The notes beneath the pieces were generated by a model, which made no database searches, was not told where the DNA came from, and saw only the letters and a list, made by a program, of their open reading frames with translations. Source: CAYGLF01 sp964350945 (GTDB taxonomy: Bacteria; Chlamydiota; Chlamydiia; Chlamydiales; JAAZZY01). From it: a DNA stretch of 64,000 nt. Numbering within the stretch: the stretch's first letter is position 1; every line of letters starts with the position of its first letter. Positions 33,156 through 42,035 of the stretch are shown piece after piece. A program made the translations under genes and the position numbers. The stretch covers positions 62,001 to 126,000 of the forward strand of contig CAYGLF010000003.1 of the NCBI GenBank assembly GCA_964350945.1, in the 5' to 3' direction.

Positions 33156-35621
33156 ATGAGTAATAATTTTGAAAGTATCGTACAGCGTAACGTTGAAGAT
33201 GAAATGAAAGAGAGCTACTTACGCTACTCAATGTCGGTCATTATTTCTAGAGCGCTTCCTGATGTGAGAGACGGCCTAAAGCCTTCACAAAGAAGGATTC
33301 TTTATGCGATGAAGCTATTGAACTTATCTTCAGGTGGTAAGCATAGGAAGTGTGCCAAGATATGTGGGGATACTTCTGGTGACTTCCACCCTCATGGTGA
33401 GATGGTTATTTACCCAACTCTAGCACGTCTAGCTCAAGAGTGGGTGATGCGTTATATGCTGATTAATGGCCAAGGGAACTTTGGATCTATTGATGGCGAT
33501 CCTCCAGCTCAAATGCGTTATACAGAAGCGAGACTGACCCCTTATTCCATGGCGTTAATGGATGATCTTGACAAAGAAACCGTTAACATGGAATCGAATT
33601 ATGATGAAACGAAGTTAGAGCCAACGGTGATGCCTGCTAAGTTTCCAAACTTACTCTGTAATGGAGGGTCGGGAATTGCCGTTGGTATGGCAACGAATAT
33701 CCCCCCCCACAATCTGACAGAGCTTGCCCAAGCTACAGAATTGGTTATTAGAAGGCCTGAAACTTCAATTGATGAAATCATGGAGGTTATGCCTGGTCCC
33801 GATTTCCCAACTGGAGGATCTATTTGTGGTTATCGAGGTATCAAAGAAGCTTACCATTCAGGAAGAGGTAAATTACTTGTTCGCGCCGTTATAGATGTAG
33901 AAGAAAAAGACGACCGACATACCCTTGCGATCCTAGAGATTCCATATGGGGGAAACAAGGCTCGCTTGATTACACAGATAGCGGGTTTAATTAACGACAA
34001 AGTAATTACAGGGATTAGTGATCTTCGAGATGAGTCTGACAAGCAAGGACTTCGGGTAGCCATAGAGCTTAAGCGAGGAGAAGTTCCTGAAGTTATTATC
34101 AATCAGCTGTATAAATTTACCGATCTTCAGGTGACTTTTGGGTGTATTATGCTAGCTCTTGATAAAGGCTTACCTCGAGTCATGAACATCAAGCAATTTA
34201 TCGTGGCTTGGATTGATCATCGTATTGATGTGATTCGCAGAAGAACACGCTATGAGTTAAACAAAGCAGAAGCGCGCGCTCATGTATTAGAGGGCTATTT
34301 AAAAGCACTAAAGCATCTTGATGAAGTGGTTAAAATTATACGTTCAAAACCTAACCGTGATGAAGCTAAAACTTCCTTGATGCAGTTTTATGATCTGTCT
34401 GAGAGACAGGCGAATGCGGTTTTGGATTTACGACTCTACCAACTTACAGGGCTTGAGCAAGATAAAATTAATGATGAATACCAAGAACTTTTGAAAAAAA
34501 TTGCGGACTATCGGTCTATTTTAGCGAATGAATCAAGAGTCCGTGATATTATTTCTGATGAGCTTGGTAAAGTAGCAGCGATTGATAAAACAGTTCGACG
34601 CACTAAAATTATCGCAGCTGAAGGCGATCTGAACATGGAAGATTTAATTCCAAATGATTCAGTTGTAGTGACCATCTCACAAGATGATTATATTAAAAGA
34701 ATGCCCGTGGATACGTTTAAAGAGCAGCGTAGGGGAGGCAGTGGTGTCATTGGTTTTGACATTAAAAAAGCCGAAGATTCTTTGAAGGAAATCTATGTTG
34801 CAAACACCCACGACACCCTTTTGATATTTACAAATTTAGGAAGATGTTACTGGTTGAAAGCGTGGCAAATACCTGAAGCTGGTCGTCGATCTAAAGGGCG
34901 TCCTTTGGTAAACTTTTTAGAAGGTCTCCAAAAAGAGGAGCGTATTGCAACTGTGGTAAAAGTTAGTGATTTTGACACAGATCAGTATGTCTTTATGTCG
35001 ACCTTGAAAGGGATCGTTAAAAAAACACCTCTAAACTTACTCTCTAACCCGCGTCGTAAAGGTGTTTTTGCCCTTACAATTGATGAAGATGATGAACTAA
35101 TACAAGCTCACTTAGTCTCTCCCTCTCAGCAGATTATGTTGTTTACGAACCAAGGAACGGCGATACGTTTTGATGAGACCCAAGTTCGCCCTATGGGACG
35201 AACAGCAAGAGGAGTGCGTGGAATTAGCCTAAAAGAAAATGCGAAAGTTGTTGCTTTTGAAGTTGTTACTGAAGATGACCAAATTTTAATAGTTTGTGAA
35301 AATGGTTATGGGAAGCGTTCTAGTGTCATTGATTTTAGAAAAACCTCTCGAGGTGGAGTTGGAGTACGGTCGATTATTACCAATGATCGCAATGGTTTAG
35401 TGGTTGGAGCTCTTTCAATTACAGATTCCAATAGTGTGTTAATGATGTCTAAACTTGGTCAAACGATTCGTTTTGGAATGGAAGATCTGCGTGTAATGGG
35501 ACGAGCTACCCAAGGTGTTCGGTTGGCGCAAATTAAAGATAAAGATACGATCTCTTGTATTCAAAAACTGGATGTGAGTGCTGTTGATGAAAATTCTGAA
35601 GAGCAAGAACAACCTTCATGA
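33156..35621 (+). CDS. gyrA: DNA gyrase subunit A
   Basis: DNA-cleaving subunit of gyrase, 821 aa. Seen: the breakage-reunion domain with catalytic Tyr122 in MRYTEARL, the HPHGE loop near 78-82, the coiled-coil tower and a C-terminal beta-pinwheel with repeated blades including the GyrA-box-like QRRGGSG segment (about 517-523). The numbering matches E. coli. Position 83 is Met where E. coli has Ser and position 87 is Pro where E. coli has Asp; these are the main quinolone sites. The C-terminal 15 residues are acidic. The stop overlaps the tmk start (ATGA). Confidence 0.97.
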   Translation: MSNNFESIVQRNVEDEMKESYLRYSMSVIISRALPDVRDGLKPSQRRILYAMKLLNLSSGGKHRKCAKICGDTSGDFHPHGEMVIYPTLARLAQEWVMRYMLINGQGNFGSIDGDPPAQMRYTEARLTPYSMALMDDLDKETVNMESNYDETKLEPTVMPAKFPNLLCNGGSGIAVGMATNIPPHNLTELAQATELVIRRPETSIDEIMEVMPGPDFPTGGSICGYRGIKEAYHSGRGKLLVRAVIDVEEKDDRHTLAILEIPYGGNKARLITQIAGLINDKVITGISDLRDESDKQGLRVAIELKRGEVPEVIINQLYKFTDLQVTFGCIMLALDKGLPRVMNIKQFIVAWIDHRIDVIRRRTRYELNKAEARAHVLEGYLKALKHLDEVVKIIRSKPNRDEAKTSLMQFYDLSERQANAVLDLRLYQLTGLEQDKINDEYQELLKKIADYRSILANESRVRDIISDELGKVAAIDKTVRRTKIIAAEGDLNMEDLIPNDSVVVTISQDDYIKRMPVDTFKEQRRGGSGVIGFDIKKAEDSLKEIYVANTHDTLLIFTNLGRCYWLKAWQIPEAGRRSKGRPLVNFLEGLQKEERIATVVKVSDFDTDQYVFMSTLKGIVKKTPLNLLSNPRRKGVFALTIDEDDELIQAHLVSPSQQIMLFTNQGTAIRFDETQVRPMGRTARGVRGISLKENAKVVAFEVVTEDDQILIVCENGYGKRSSVIDFRKTSRGGVGVRSIITNDRNGLVVGALSITDSNSVLMMSKLGQTIRFGMEDLRVMGRATQGVRLAQIKDKDTISCIQKLDVSAVDENSEEQEQPS

Positions 35622-36256
35622 GAGCGTTTAAGCCTATGTTAATTACCTTTGAGGGGGGAGAGGGAGCTGGAAAATCCACATTGATTGAGCTCCTTACCCA
35701 AAAATTTAAAGAATGTGGCCAGCTAGTCATTAAGACTAGAGAGCCAGGAGGAACTGCGCTCGGAGAGCAAGTGCGCCAAATTTTATTGCATCAGGCAACG
35801 ACTCCTATTTGTGATGTTGCTGAGATTTTACTTTTTTTAACCTCCAGAGCCCAGCAGATTGCTGAAGTAATTCAACCACATCTAGAGAAAGGCTATATTG
35901 TCTTATGTGATCGCTACAACGATTCGACCGTAGCCTATCAAGGGATTGCCAGGGGAGTAGGCCAGGAATTTACAGAAGAGCTTTGCAGCCTTGCCTGCAA
36001 GCATCTTCAACCTCATCTTACGTTTGTTTTGGACTTAGATCCAGAAATTGGCCTTCATCGAGCAAGAGGTCATGATCCTCAGTGGGACCGCTTAGAGAGT
36101 TTGGATATAGATTTTCATAATAAAGTTCGCAAAGGCTATCAAAAGCTTGCTAAAGAGAATCCAGATAGGGTGATTCTTTTAGATGCAACACAATCTCCTG
36201 AAGCTATTTTTCAACGTTGCTTTGAAATCATTGAAAGTTCTCAAGTCAATTTATAG
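35618..36256 (+). CDS. tmk: Thymidylate kinase
   Basis: Phosphorylates dTMP to dTDP. 212 aa. Seen: P-loop FEGGEGAGKST near residue 12-22, DRYNDSTVAYQG near 97-108 (DR[YF] motif), DLDPEIGLHRARGHDPQ near 147-163 (lid region) and a C-terminal helix. It overlaps gyrA by 4 bp, so translation is coupled; an in-frame ATG at 35636 is an alternative start. Order gyrA-tmk matches CT189-CT188. Confidence 0.95.
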   Translation: MRAFKPMLITFEGGEGAGKSTLIELLTQKFKECGQLVIKTREPGGTALGEQVRQILLHQATTPICDVAEILLFLTSRAQQIAEVIQPHLEKGYIVLCDRYNDSTVAYQGIARGVGQEFTEELCSLACKHLQPHLTFVLDLDPEIGLHRARGHDPQWDRLESLDIDFHNKVRKGYQKLAKENPDRVILLDATQSPEAIFQRCFEIIESSQVNL

Positions 36257-36285
36257 CCTCTTTTTAGATCTAAAAGAAGGTTTTT
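36257..36285 (+). terminator. Putative terminator after tmk
   Basis: CCTCTTTTTA (36257-36266), loop GATC, TAAAAGAAGG (36271-36280) pair with one mismatch and one wobble, followed by TTTTT. It lies between tmk and holB. Confidence 0.5.
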
Positions 36286-36345
36286 GCTTAAAATTCAAAG
36301 CTCATTGTGTTTAAATTGTTCTTACAAAAGACAGGACTTTAAAGA

Positions 36346-37158
36346 ATGGATAACTTAGATCCTAAAGAAATACTGAAGATGTATTTTTCTGCTAAAACAC
36401 TTCCTCACGCATTTTTATTCACAGGGCAATCCTCAAAAAAAATGCAAGAGTACGCCCAATTTTTTGCTCATCAAATGATGGAGCGATTTAAGTGTTCTTC
36501 TAAAGATTTTCAGAAGCTTGAAGAGTTGACCCATCCAGATTTTAACCTCTTTTACCCAGACTCTAAGTCCGGTCAGTATTCTATTGAGCAAATCAGAGCA
36601 ATCACCAAAGCAAGCACGCTTTATCCTCACGAATCTCCCTGCCAGTTTTTTATTTTAAATTACGCAGAGAGAATGCAAGATGCTGCTGCAAACTCATTGC
36701 TAAAAACTCTTGAAGAGCCAACAGAGAGAACCACCTTTATATTGCTTGCTGAAAACAGTGATAGTATGTTGCCAACTATTCTTTCAAGGCTACAAAAAGT
36801 TCATTTTGGCTTAGAAAAAACTGCCAAGGATGAAAGCGAAACTTTAAAAAACCTGCTCGATCAGTGGCCAGCGATTAACTATCATAAAATAGCTTCTGCC
36901 TGTGAACAAATTGAAAAGGAAATTACAACTAAAGAAGTGCCGGCTGAGCCATACTTAAAAGAAGTGCACGAAGATCATCTAGCGACCACCTTGTGGTCTC
37001 AAGTAGAAAAGTGGGTTCAAAATAAAGAATTAGAAGCTTCGTGGGATTTGACAAAAAAATATCATTTTGAAAAAGCCTTTGAGCAATCTAAACAAGGTTT
37101 AAAAAGCTCCATAAAGCTTGTAACAGCCCTCGAGCACCTATTGCTTTCTCTTACCTAG
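36346..37158 (+). CDS. holB: DNA polymerase III delta' subunit-like protein
   Basis: 270-aa clamp-loader subunit homologue. Seen: an AAA+-type N-terminus with HAFLFTGQSSKKMQEYAQFF instead of a full P-loop (given here in part), the conserved NSLLKTLEEPTERTTFILLAEN block (given in part) and LPTILSRLQKVHF near 147, with SRL matching the SRC motif of the family. The protein is shorter than E. coli HolB (334 aa) and the Walker A is degenerate, as expected of delta'. It corresponds to the CT187 position. It may have its own promoter since a terminator-like hairpin lies upstream. Confidence 0.88.
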   Translation: MDNLDPKEILKMYFSAKTLPHAFLFTGQSSKKMQEYAQFFAHQMMERFKCSSKDFQKLEELTHPDFNLFYPDSKSGQYSIEQIRAITKASTLYPHESPCQFFILNYAERMQDAAANSLLKTLEEPTERTTFILLAENSDSMLPTILSRLQKVHFGLEKTAKDESETLKNLLDQWPAINYHKIASACEQIEKEITTKEVPAEPYLKEVHEDHLATTLWSQVEKWVQNKELEASWDLTKKYHFEKAFEQSKQGLKSSIKLVTALEHLLLSLT

Positions 37159-37167
37159 AAAAACGGG

Positions 37168-38433
37168 CTATACTTGCAATGAGTTTGGGATATCAGTTTC
37201 CTGGCTGTTGCCATAGGAAAATAGTTCGCTCACTGATTTAATTTGCTTTGAAATGCTCTTACAAGCATAGGTAAAGGCTATTTCTCCATATATGCAGGCA
37301 TAGCCTATACTAGCCGACAATTGAGCTGTTCTGCCCATTTCAGAAGGAGCTCTGGTGCCTGTTTTAATTATCTCATTAATTTTTTGTAGACGTTTTGCTG
37401 TGTGGGGGTGAGTGTTTTCATCCTCAGAAGAATTCATCAACAACCTAATAATTTCAGAAGATGAAAGGTTTGTTTCTTCTGATCCATTACTACTATTTCT
37501 CGTTATCTCTTCAAGAAGAGCTCTTTTTAAAAATGACTGCATGCCTAGGAGATACTCTGTTTTGTTAGAGCTCTCTTTGTCTGCTTCGTATTCATGGAGG
37601 CGAGAGATTTGTTTTTCATATAAGTAGCTTGATGCTATAAACACAGCGGCCACTCGAAGAAAAAGGTCACCTTTACGCAAATAAGCTAACGTTGCAAGTA
37701 TGGTGGCTATTGTTGTATTAAATATAAAATTAACGCCTGTTTTCCTAAGTTTATGGTGCTGTTTTGCATGTCCCAATTCATGGGCAATAACAGCCTTAAA
37801 CTCTTCAGTAGTCAATGACGTTTTATGACTATCAATGGTTTGAAGTAGATGTTTACGGTCACTTTCTGAAAGTTGATCTAAGTAGAGTCCCATTTCAATG
37901 GGGTCATTGGGAAGAGATTTTAGCAGATGAAGAGCTTCCTGTAGTGAGGGAGAAAGAGAGTGATCGGCACAGTAGGCATCGAAGTAACTTTTAGTGATTA
38001 GCATCACAGGGCCACAGTAGGAGCTTGAGTTTCCCATAACAGCAAAGTTATGAGTGTCTTTGCCATAGAACATATAATCAGTATCAACATAGAGGCTGTG
38101 CTCGATATCCTGTAATCCCAGGTGGGGTTTGACTTCATCAATAAGAGTATTGATGGATGTGATTTTTTCTTTCTCTTTTTCTGAAAGCTTATAATCAGAT
38201 AATTTGATGAAAAGATCTTTAAAAAAACGAGGAGCTAGGTGGGCTAATGGCTCTAGATATAAATGAGGAGATTTCAGTACAACATCTGTCATGATTCGAT
38301 CAAAAAAGGATGGGCCTTCATTAACTTCTAATTGCCCAACAAAACCTTTATCTTCAATAGCTAGATCTTTAGCTTTAGAGGGTGTAGTTTGGGGTGTTAA
38401 GTAATTTAATTGACTGCTAATTTGATGGATCAT
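37168..38433 (-). CDS. M48 family zinc metalloprotease (first tandem copy)
   Basis: Membrane-associated metalloprotease, 421 aa. Seen: the HEXXH site AHELGHAKQHH (HELGH at 218-222), two hydrophobic spans just after it (about 234-253 and 258-272), the third zinc ligand Glu in LHEYEADKES (about 280-288), and HPHTAKRLQKI near the end. The N-terminal 200 residues precede the catalytic site and are shared with the neighbour. It is a paralogue of the gene at 38453-39520; the two have the same domain order and both ends of the family motifs. It converges on holB. Target proteins are unknown. Confidence 0.85.
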   Translation of the reverse strand: MIHQISSQLNYLTPQTTPSKAKDLAIEDKGFVGQLEVNEGPSFFDRIMTDVVLKSPHLYLEPLAHLAPRFFKDLFIKLSDYKLSEKEKEKITSINTLIDEVKPHLGLQDIEHSLYVDTDYMFYGKDTHNFAVMGNSSSYCGPVMLITKSYFDAYCADHSLSPSLQEALHLLKSLPNDPIEMGLYLDQLSESDRKHLLQTIDSHKTSLTTEEFKAVIAHELGHAKQHHKLRKTGVNFIFNTTIATILATLAYLRKGDLFLRVAAVFIASSYLYEKQISRLHEYEADKESSNKTEYLLGMQSFLKRALLEEITRNSSNGSEETNLSSSEIIRLLMNSSEDENTHPHTAKRLQKINEIIKTGTRAPSEMGRTAQLSASIGYACIYGEIAFTYACKSISKQIKSVSELFSYGNSQETDIPNSLQV

Positions 38434-38452
38434 TTTTTTCCTGATTTTTTTA

Positions 38453-39520
38453 TTAGAAATGGGTCAAAGAGTAGTATGTTGCAAAAGCTTCTATTGCCAC
38501 TTGTGCTGTGAGGAAAGTGGTTCCTATAGCTGTTGAGATCATTGAAGAAATTGCCATATACCTGGAAGGTTTAGTGGGGCTGTTCATCTGCAAATAATTT
38601 TGCATCATCCGTTTGGCAGGGTGAGGGTGGGAGGTGAAATATTCCCAAGAATCTAGCTTCTGCTTAATTTGCTCGTAGTATGAAGGGTTTTTTTGTGATG
38701 AGTTGTCAAAATTATTTTTGATTATCTCTCGAATAATGAGTCTTTTAAAAAAAGATTGAATCCCTTGCATGGTATCTAATTTATTACCACATTCTTTATC
38801 AGCTTCATATTCATGAATACGGGAAAATTGCTGGAAAGTTGCTAATACTGCCGCAGGAACTAAAAAAAAACTTCCAATTATTGCTGCGCTATTTAATTCA
38901 GGAGGGCTGATTGTTGGGATGTACTTAAAATTATTCAAAGAAAGTGCTCCAATATATAGCATTGTTGCCAAAACACCACAGCTTCTGAGGGAGTGGTGTT
39001 GCTTTGCATGCCCCAGTTCATGAGCAAGTATGCCTTTTAATTCTTTGGTGCTGAGCACCGAAAATTGGCTATGAATAATTTTAAGAACTGTGGCAGCTTC
39101 TTGAGGGTGGAGGCTATCTAAATATTTTCCCATTTCTAATGGGTGGTCGGGAAGTTTCTGAAGCAAAAGTTGGGCTTTTCGAAAAGAGTGGGTTTTAGAG
39201 TACGAGGAGTTAAAATACTTAAAGTACTCTTTTCCCAGGCTTAAAACAGGGCCCCCTAGCGCACTTGATGATCCCATGATGCTTGCATTGTGGTTTACAC
39301 TCGAGTCAATGATTAGGTTTACAGAGACTCTTTCTAAACCTAGAGAAGGCTTAATCTCCTCAATTAAGGAGTTGATAAGATCTGCTTTTTCTTGTTGTTT
39401 TGGAGAGAGACTCACTTTTCCGAGGTTAATAGCTGAAGGGTAGACGTGTGCTAATACATTTACAAAGGTTGCTATTGTATTACTTGCTGAGTGTCTATAA
39501 AATGATGGAGACAAGGTCAT
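38453..39520 (-). CDS. M48 family zinc metalloprotease (second tandem copy)
   Basis: 355-aa paralogue of the adjacent gene: catalytic HELGH at 167-171 in GILAHELGHAKQHH, two following hydrophobic spans (about 181-200 and 212-226), zinc Glu in RIHEYEADKECGN near 235-247, HPHPAKRM near the end and a C-terminal hydrophobic segment. The shared upstream blocks (IxSLIDE(V/I)KP(H/S)LGL, MG(N/S)SSxxxGPV, LLxxLPxxPxEMGxYLDxL) show that the duplication covers the whole protein. The copies are 19 bp apart and probably one operon. This copy lacks the 40-residue N-terminal extension of the first. Confidence 0.85.
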   Translation of the reverse strand: MTLSPSFYRHSASNTIATFVNVLAHVYPSAINLGKVSLSPKQQEKADLINSLIEEIKPSLGLERVSVNLIIDSSVNHNASIMGSSSALGGPVLSLGKEYFKYFNSSYSKTHSFRKAQLLLQKLPDHPLEMGKYLDSLHPQEAATVLKIIHSQFSVLSTKELKGILAHELGHAKQHHSLRSCGVLATMLYIGALSLNNFKYIPTISPPELNSAAIIGSFFLVPAAVLATFQQFSRIHEYEADKECGNKLDTMQGIQSFFKRLIIREIIKNNFDNSSQKNPSYYEQIKQKLDSWEYFTSHPHPAKRMMQNYLQMNSPTKPSRYMAISSMISTAIGTTFLTAQVAIEAFATYYSLTHF

Positions 39521-39953
39521 AAAGGCTCTATTTTACAGCTGATTATAGCATTAAAGTATTAAGATTTTGTAAAATTATAGCCCGATAAGTTGTAAATTCC
39601 AATTGCTTTTTAGGCTTGAGTGTCAACAAATTTCTTTGATTGATCAACAACTGTAATCTCGGGAGTTTTAAATAACCAATCTCTTTCAATAATTTCAATT
39701 CATGTTCTAGTATGTCAGATGTCAGTTTTTAGCCTCCGCTAGTTTATTAGTATTTTCTGTGGCATTCTCAGTTTTTAATGCCAGAGCGTTGGTTGCTGTT
39801 TGATATTTTTCAGCGAAATTATTGAGAATGGAATTCTCAATAGTAAATAAGCCTAAGTAATACACTGCCTGCGACATTAAAAAACTACAGAGAGCTTTAA
39901 AGTATGAAAGGGCGTGGGATTATCTGCACAAAATATAGCCATTTAAAATTTTA
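39521..39953. other. AT-rich intergenic region with a decayed small gene
   Basis: 433 bp between the second M48 gene and the ankyrin gene. It holds the gene remnant described at 39610-39877, which reads on the minus strand. The rest shows no tRNA, terminator or clear promoter. Confidence 0.5.
39610..39877 (-). pseudogene. Possible decayed small gene: 51-codon ORF and out-of-frame continuation
   Basis: On the minus strand an ATG at 39877 opens a 51-codon frame to 39722 (MSQAVYYLGLFTIENSILNN and then an Asn/Thr/Glu/Lys-rich helix ending LAEAKN). A shift of one frame at the A-run gives a continuation (KLTSDILEHELKLLKE), and a second shift gives IERDWLFKTPEITVVDQS down to a stop at 39610. Joined, they make a protein of about 90 residues. 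There is no good ribosome site. Either it is a pseudogene with two frameshifts or only the 51-residue piece is real; sequencing error at homopolymers is also possible. Confidence 0.3.
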
Positions 39954-41870
39954 TTATTGCACAGGGCAGTAGCTTACCCTGGAAACTTGTCGTAATGACT
40001 CTTCAACACTTTCTCTTAGGGCTCTTCGTTCTAGGGCAGCGGCATTCCGATCATCATAAGAAGTTGCGTAGGCATCGAGAATGCTATTGCGAGCTTTTAG
40101 AGAGGTGCACCTTGTGATACCAGCTTCTAAAAGTTTTGTGGAAACTAAGTATCTACAGCTTACTTCACAAAGAAAAGCAAGTCCTGTACCGGGAGACTTA
40201 TTCAGAGATGTAAATGCTTGGTTTGTTAGATGTTCAAGAGCGCTTAAGCTTTCTCTTGTGGGGGTAGGCCCTACTTTGAGACGCTGCAGTTGCTTTATAA
40301 AAACTTGACTACTAAACAGAGCTCGGACAGCCTCTTGACTCACATTTTCAGTTGCCATAAAGTCATAGAGGGTTTTGTCGTCCACAAGTATTATTTTTGG
40401 ATCAAATTGAGGATCTTGCATGAGAAGTTCAAAAGCTTGACTTGCTGTTGATTGTCGATCGATATTTGCTGGGTTTGCAGTGCCTTTTACTATTTTATAA
40501 ATGGGGTGATATGTTGGCGCTGACGCAAAATGGATTCTATTAATAGGGGTGTCTTCTAGCGGCGTTACGCTCTTATCAAGCACCTCAAAGGTTGCTACGT
40601 CATTGTCTTGCTCTAAAGGAGCCGATTTCCGGTCTGATGCTAGGGGTATTTGGTGACAGAATACTTTGCTAGGGGTCATTAGGGCATACTTGACATTTTC
40701 TGGAACGTTATCACTCCATGGCTTTTCAACTAAAGGCTGCCATAATGCTAGGGCCTTCAGTTTCTGTGCTTGTCCACCCTGGAGAGCACGATCTGTAAGG
40801 CTGAGGTTGGAAAAAATTGTTGAGGGTCTCTTTTTTGTATGTGTTAAGACGAAGTTGAAAAGATCTTCCGGCATATCGCTTCCTGAGGCAAGAGAAGCTA
40901 TTGTTTCACCGCTTCTACTTTCTTTTTGGCAGGCTTGCGGCCACGCATTTATTACCTCGACCACTTTTAAGTAGCGAGTGGCAACACTAGTGGGGTCTCT
41001 ACAAGTTTGAGAGGCTGCTTTCATAGCAAGATGTGCAGGTAGCTCTTCATTGACATCTTCTAATTTGAGAGCTTGAGTTCCTAGTTTCTCTAAAAGCACT
41101 TGAAAAAGGGTTTGTGCACTCTCTGTCCCGCTGTTTGTCGTAGGGTCATAATTTGCCCAGAAATGAAAAAGATTTTGCTTGTTTAGATCTGGTTCTAGAT
41201 GAACCTTACTATGTTGTAATATCGTTCGTACTATAGGAGTATTCCCGAGTCTAATCGCTGTTTGAAGGGCAGTGCTTCCATCATTATCTTGGGTATTGAC
41301 CGCTAAATTTTCTCGAGAACAAAGGGCATCTACTGCCTCTAAACTTTCTGCTAAAACTGCGCATATTAGCGGTGTTTGGCCATTTGCAAGGGGTTGGTTC
41401 TCTGCTCCTTTTGGAAGGGTCTCCATTAAGAAAGTAAGCGCTCCTTTATGCGCAGCTTGACAAGCACGGTGTAAAATACAAGTGCCTTGGTCATCTATAG
41501 GGGTATTGCCATCCAGAGGGTAAGATTCTAGGCTAGTGTCTCGCATTGTAGTAAGGGGGGTAAAAAGTCTCACTGAGAGCGTGCTATTACCTGAATCGGT
41601 AACTATAATTCGTGATGCAAATTCTTTATCTAGACTATCTGCCCATGTTGCAGCCATCGCCAATTTATGTCTTAAATTATAAGTTGATTGTTCGTCGATC
41701 TGAGATTGTCTAAGGGCCTGGTTAATAAAGTCATCGCATTGAAAAACATGGTGACGGTCTGAGTCAATCGGTTCTTTACCATGGTAAGGGCCTTTAGCTG
41801 TTTGAAAGACAATATTTTTTGAAGAAGTTGATTGTGTAATTACAGTTGCTACGCTAGGTCCTGTGCTCAT
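39954..41870 (-). CDS. Ankyrin repeat protein, 638 aa
   Basis: About four ankyrin-type repeats sit in the N-terminal third (residues about 125-250): QGTCILHRACQAAHKGALTFLM, NGQTPLICAVLAESLEAVDAL (given in part) and DGSTALQTAIRLGNTPIVRTIL, each with the (G)xTxLxxA(x)xxG pattern. The rest is a helical domain with no recognised motif, including TIASLASGSDMPEDLFNF and AYATSYDDRNAAALERRALRESVEE at the end (given here in part). No Sec signal is visible. Ankyrin proteins are common effectors in Chlamydia-like organisms, so translocation into the host is possible but not shown here. Confidence 0.82.
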   Translation of the reverse strand: MSTGPSVATVITQSTSSKNIVFQTAKGPYHGKEPIDSDRHHVFQCDDFINQALRQSQIDEQSTYNLRHKLAMAATWADSLDKEFASRIIVTDSGNSTLSVRLFTPLTTMRDTSLESYPLDGNTPIDDQGTCILHRACQAAHKGALTFLMETLPKGAENQPLANGQTPLICAVLAESLEAVDALCSRENLAVNTQDNDGSTALQTAIRLGNTPIVRTILQHSKVHLEPDLNKQNLFHFWANYDPTTNSGTESAQTLFQVLLEKLGTQALKLEDVNEELPAHLAMKAASQTCRDPTSVATRYLKVVEVINAWPQACQKESRSGETIASLASGSDMPEDLFNFVLTHTKKRPSTIFSNLSLTDRALQGGQAQKLKALALWQPLVEKPWSDNVPENVKYALMTPSKVFCHQIPLASDRKSAPLEQDNDVATFEVLDKSVTPLEDTPINRIHFASAPTYHPIYKIVKGTANPANIDRQSTASQAFELLMQDPQFDPKIILVDDKTLYDFMATENVSQEAVRALFSSQVFIKQLQRLKVGPTPTRESLSALEHLTNQAFTSLNKSPGTGLAFLCEVSCRYLVSTKLLEAGITRCTSLKARNSILDAYATSYDDRNAAALERRALRESVEESLRQVSRVSYCPVQ

Positions 41871-42035
41871 TGTAATCTCTTAAATTCATAAGTTTAAAAA
41901 AAAATATTTTAGGTTTAATATTATTAATATGCAATGAGCAAGCTCAAAGAGATTACTTAGTGGGTATTCCTATAATTAGATAGTTTTTAACTTAGCTTTT
42001 TGTTGGAGATCTGATTGAAAACTTTTTACAAAAAA

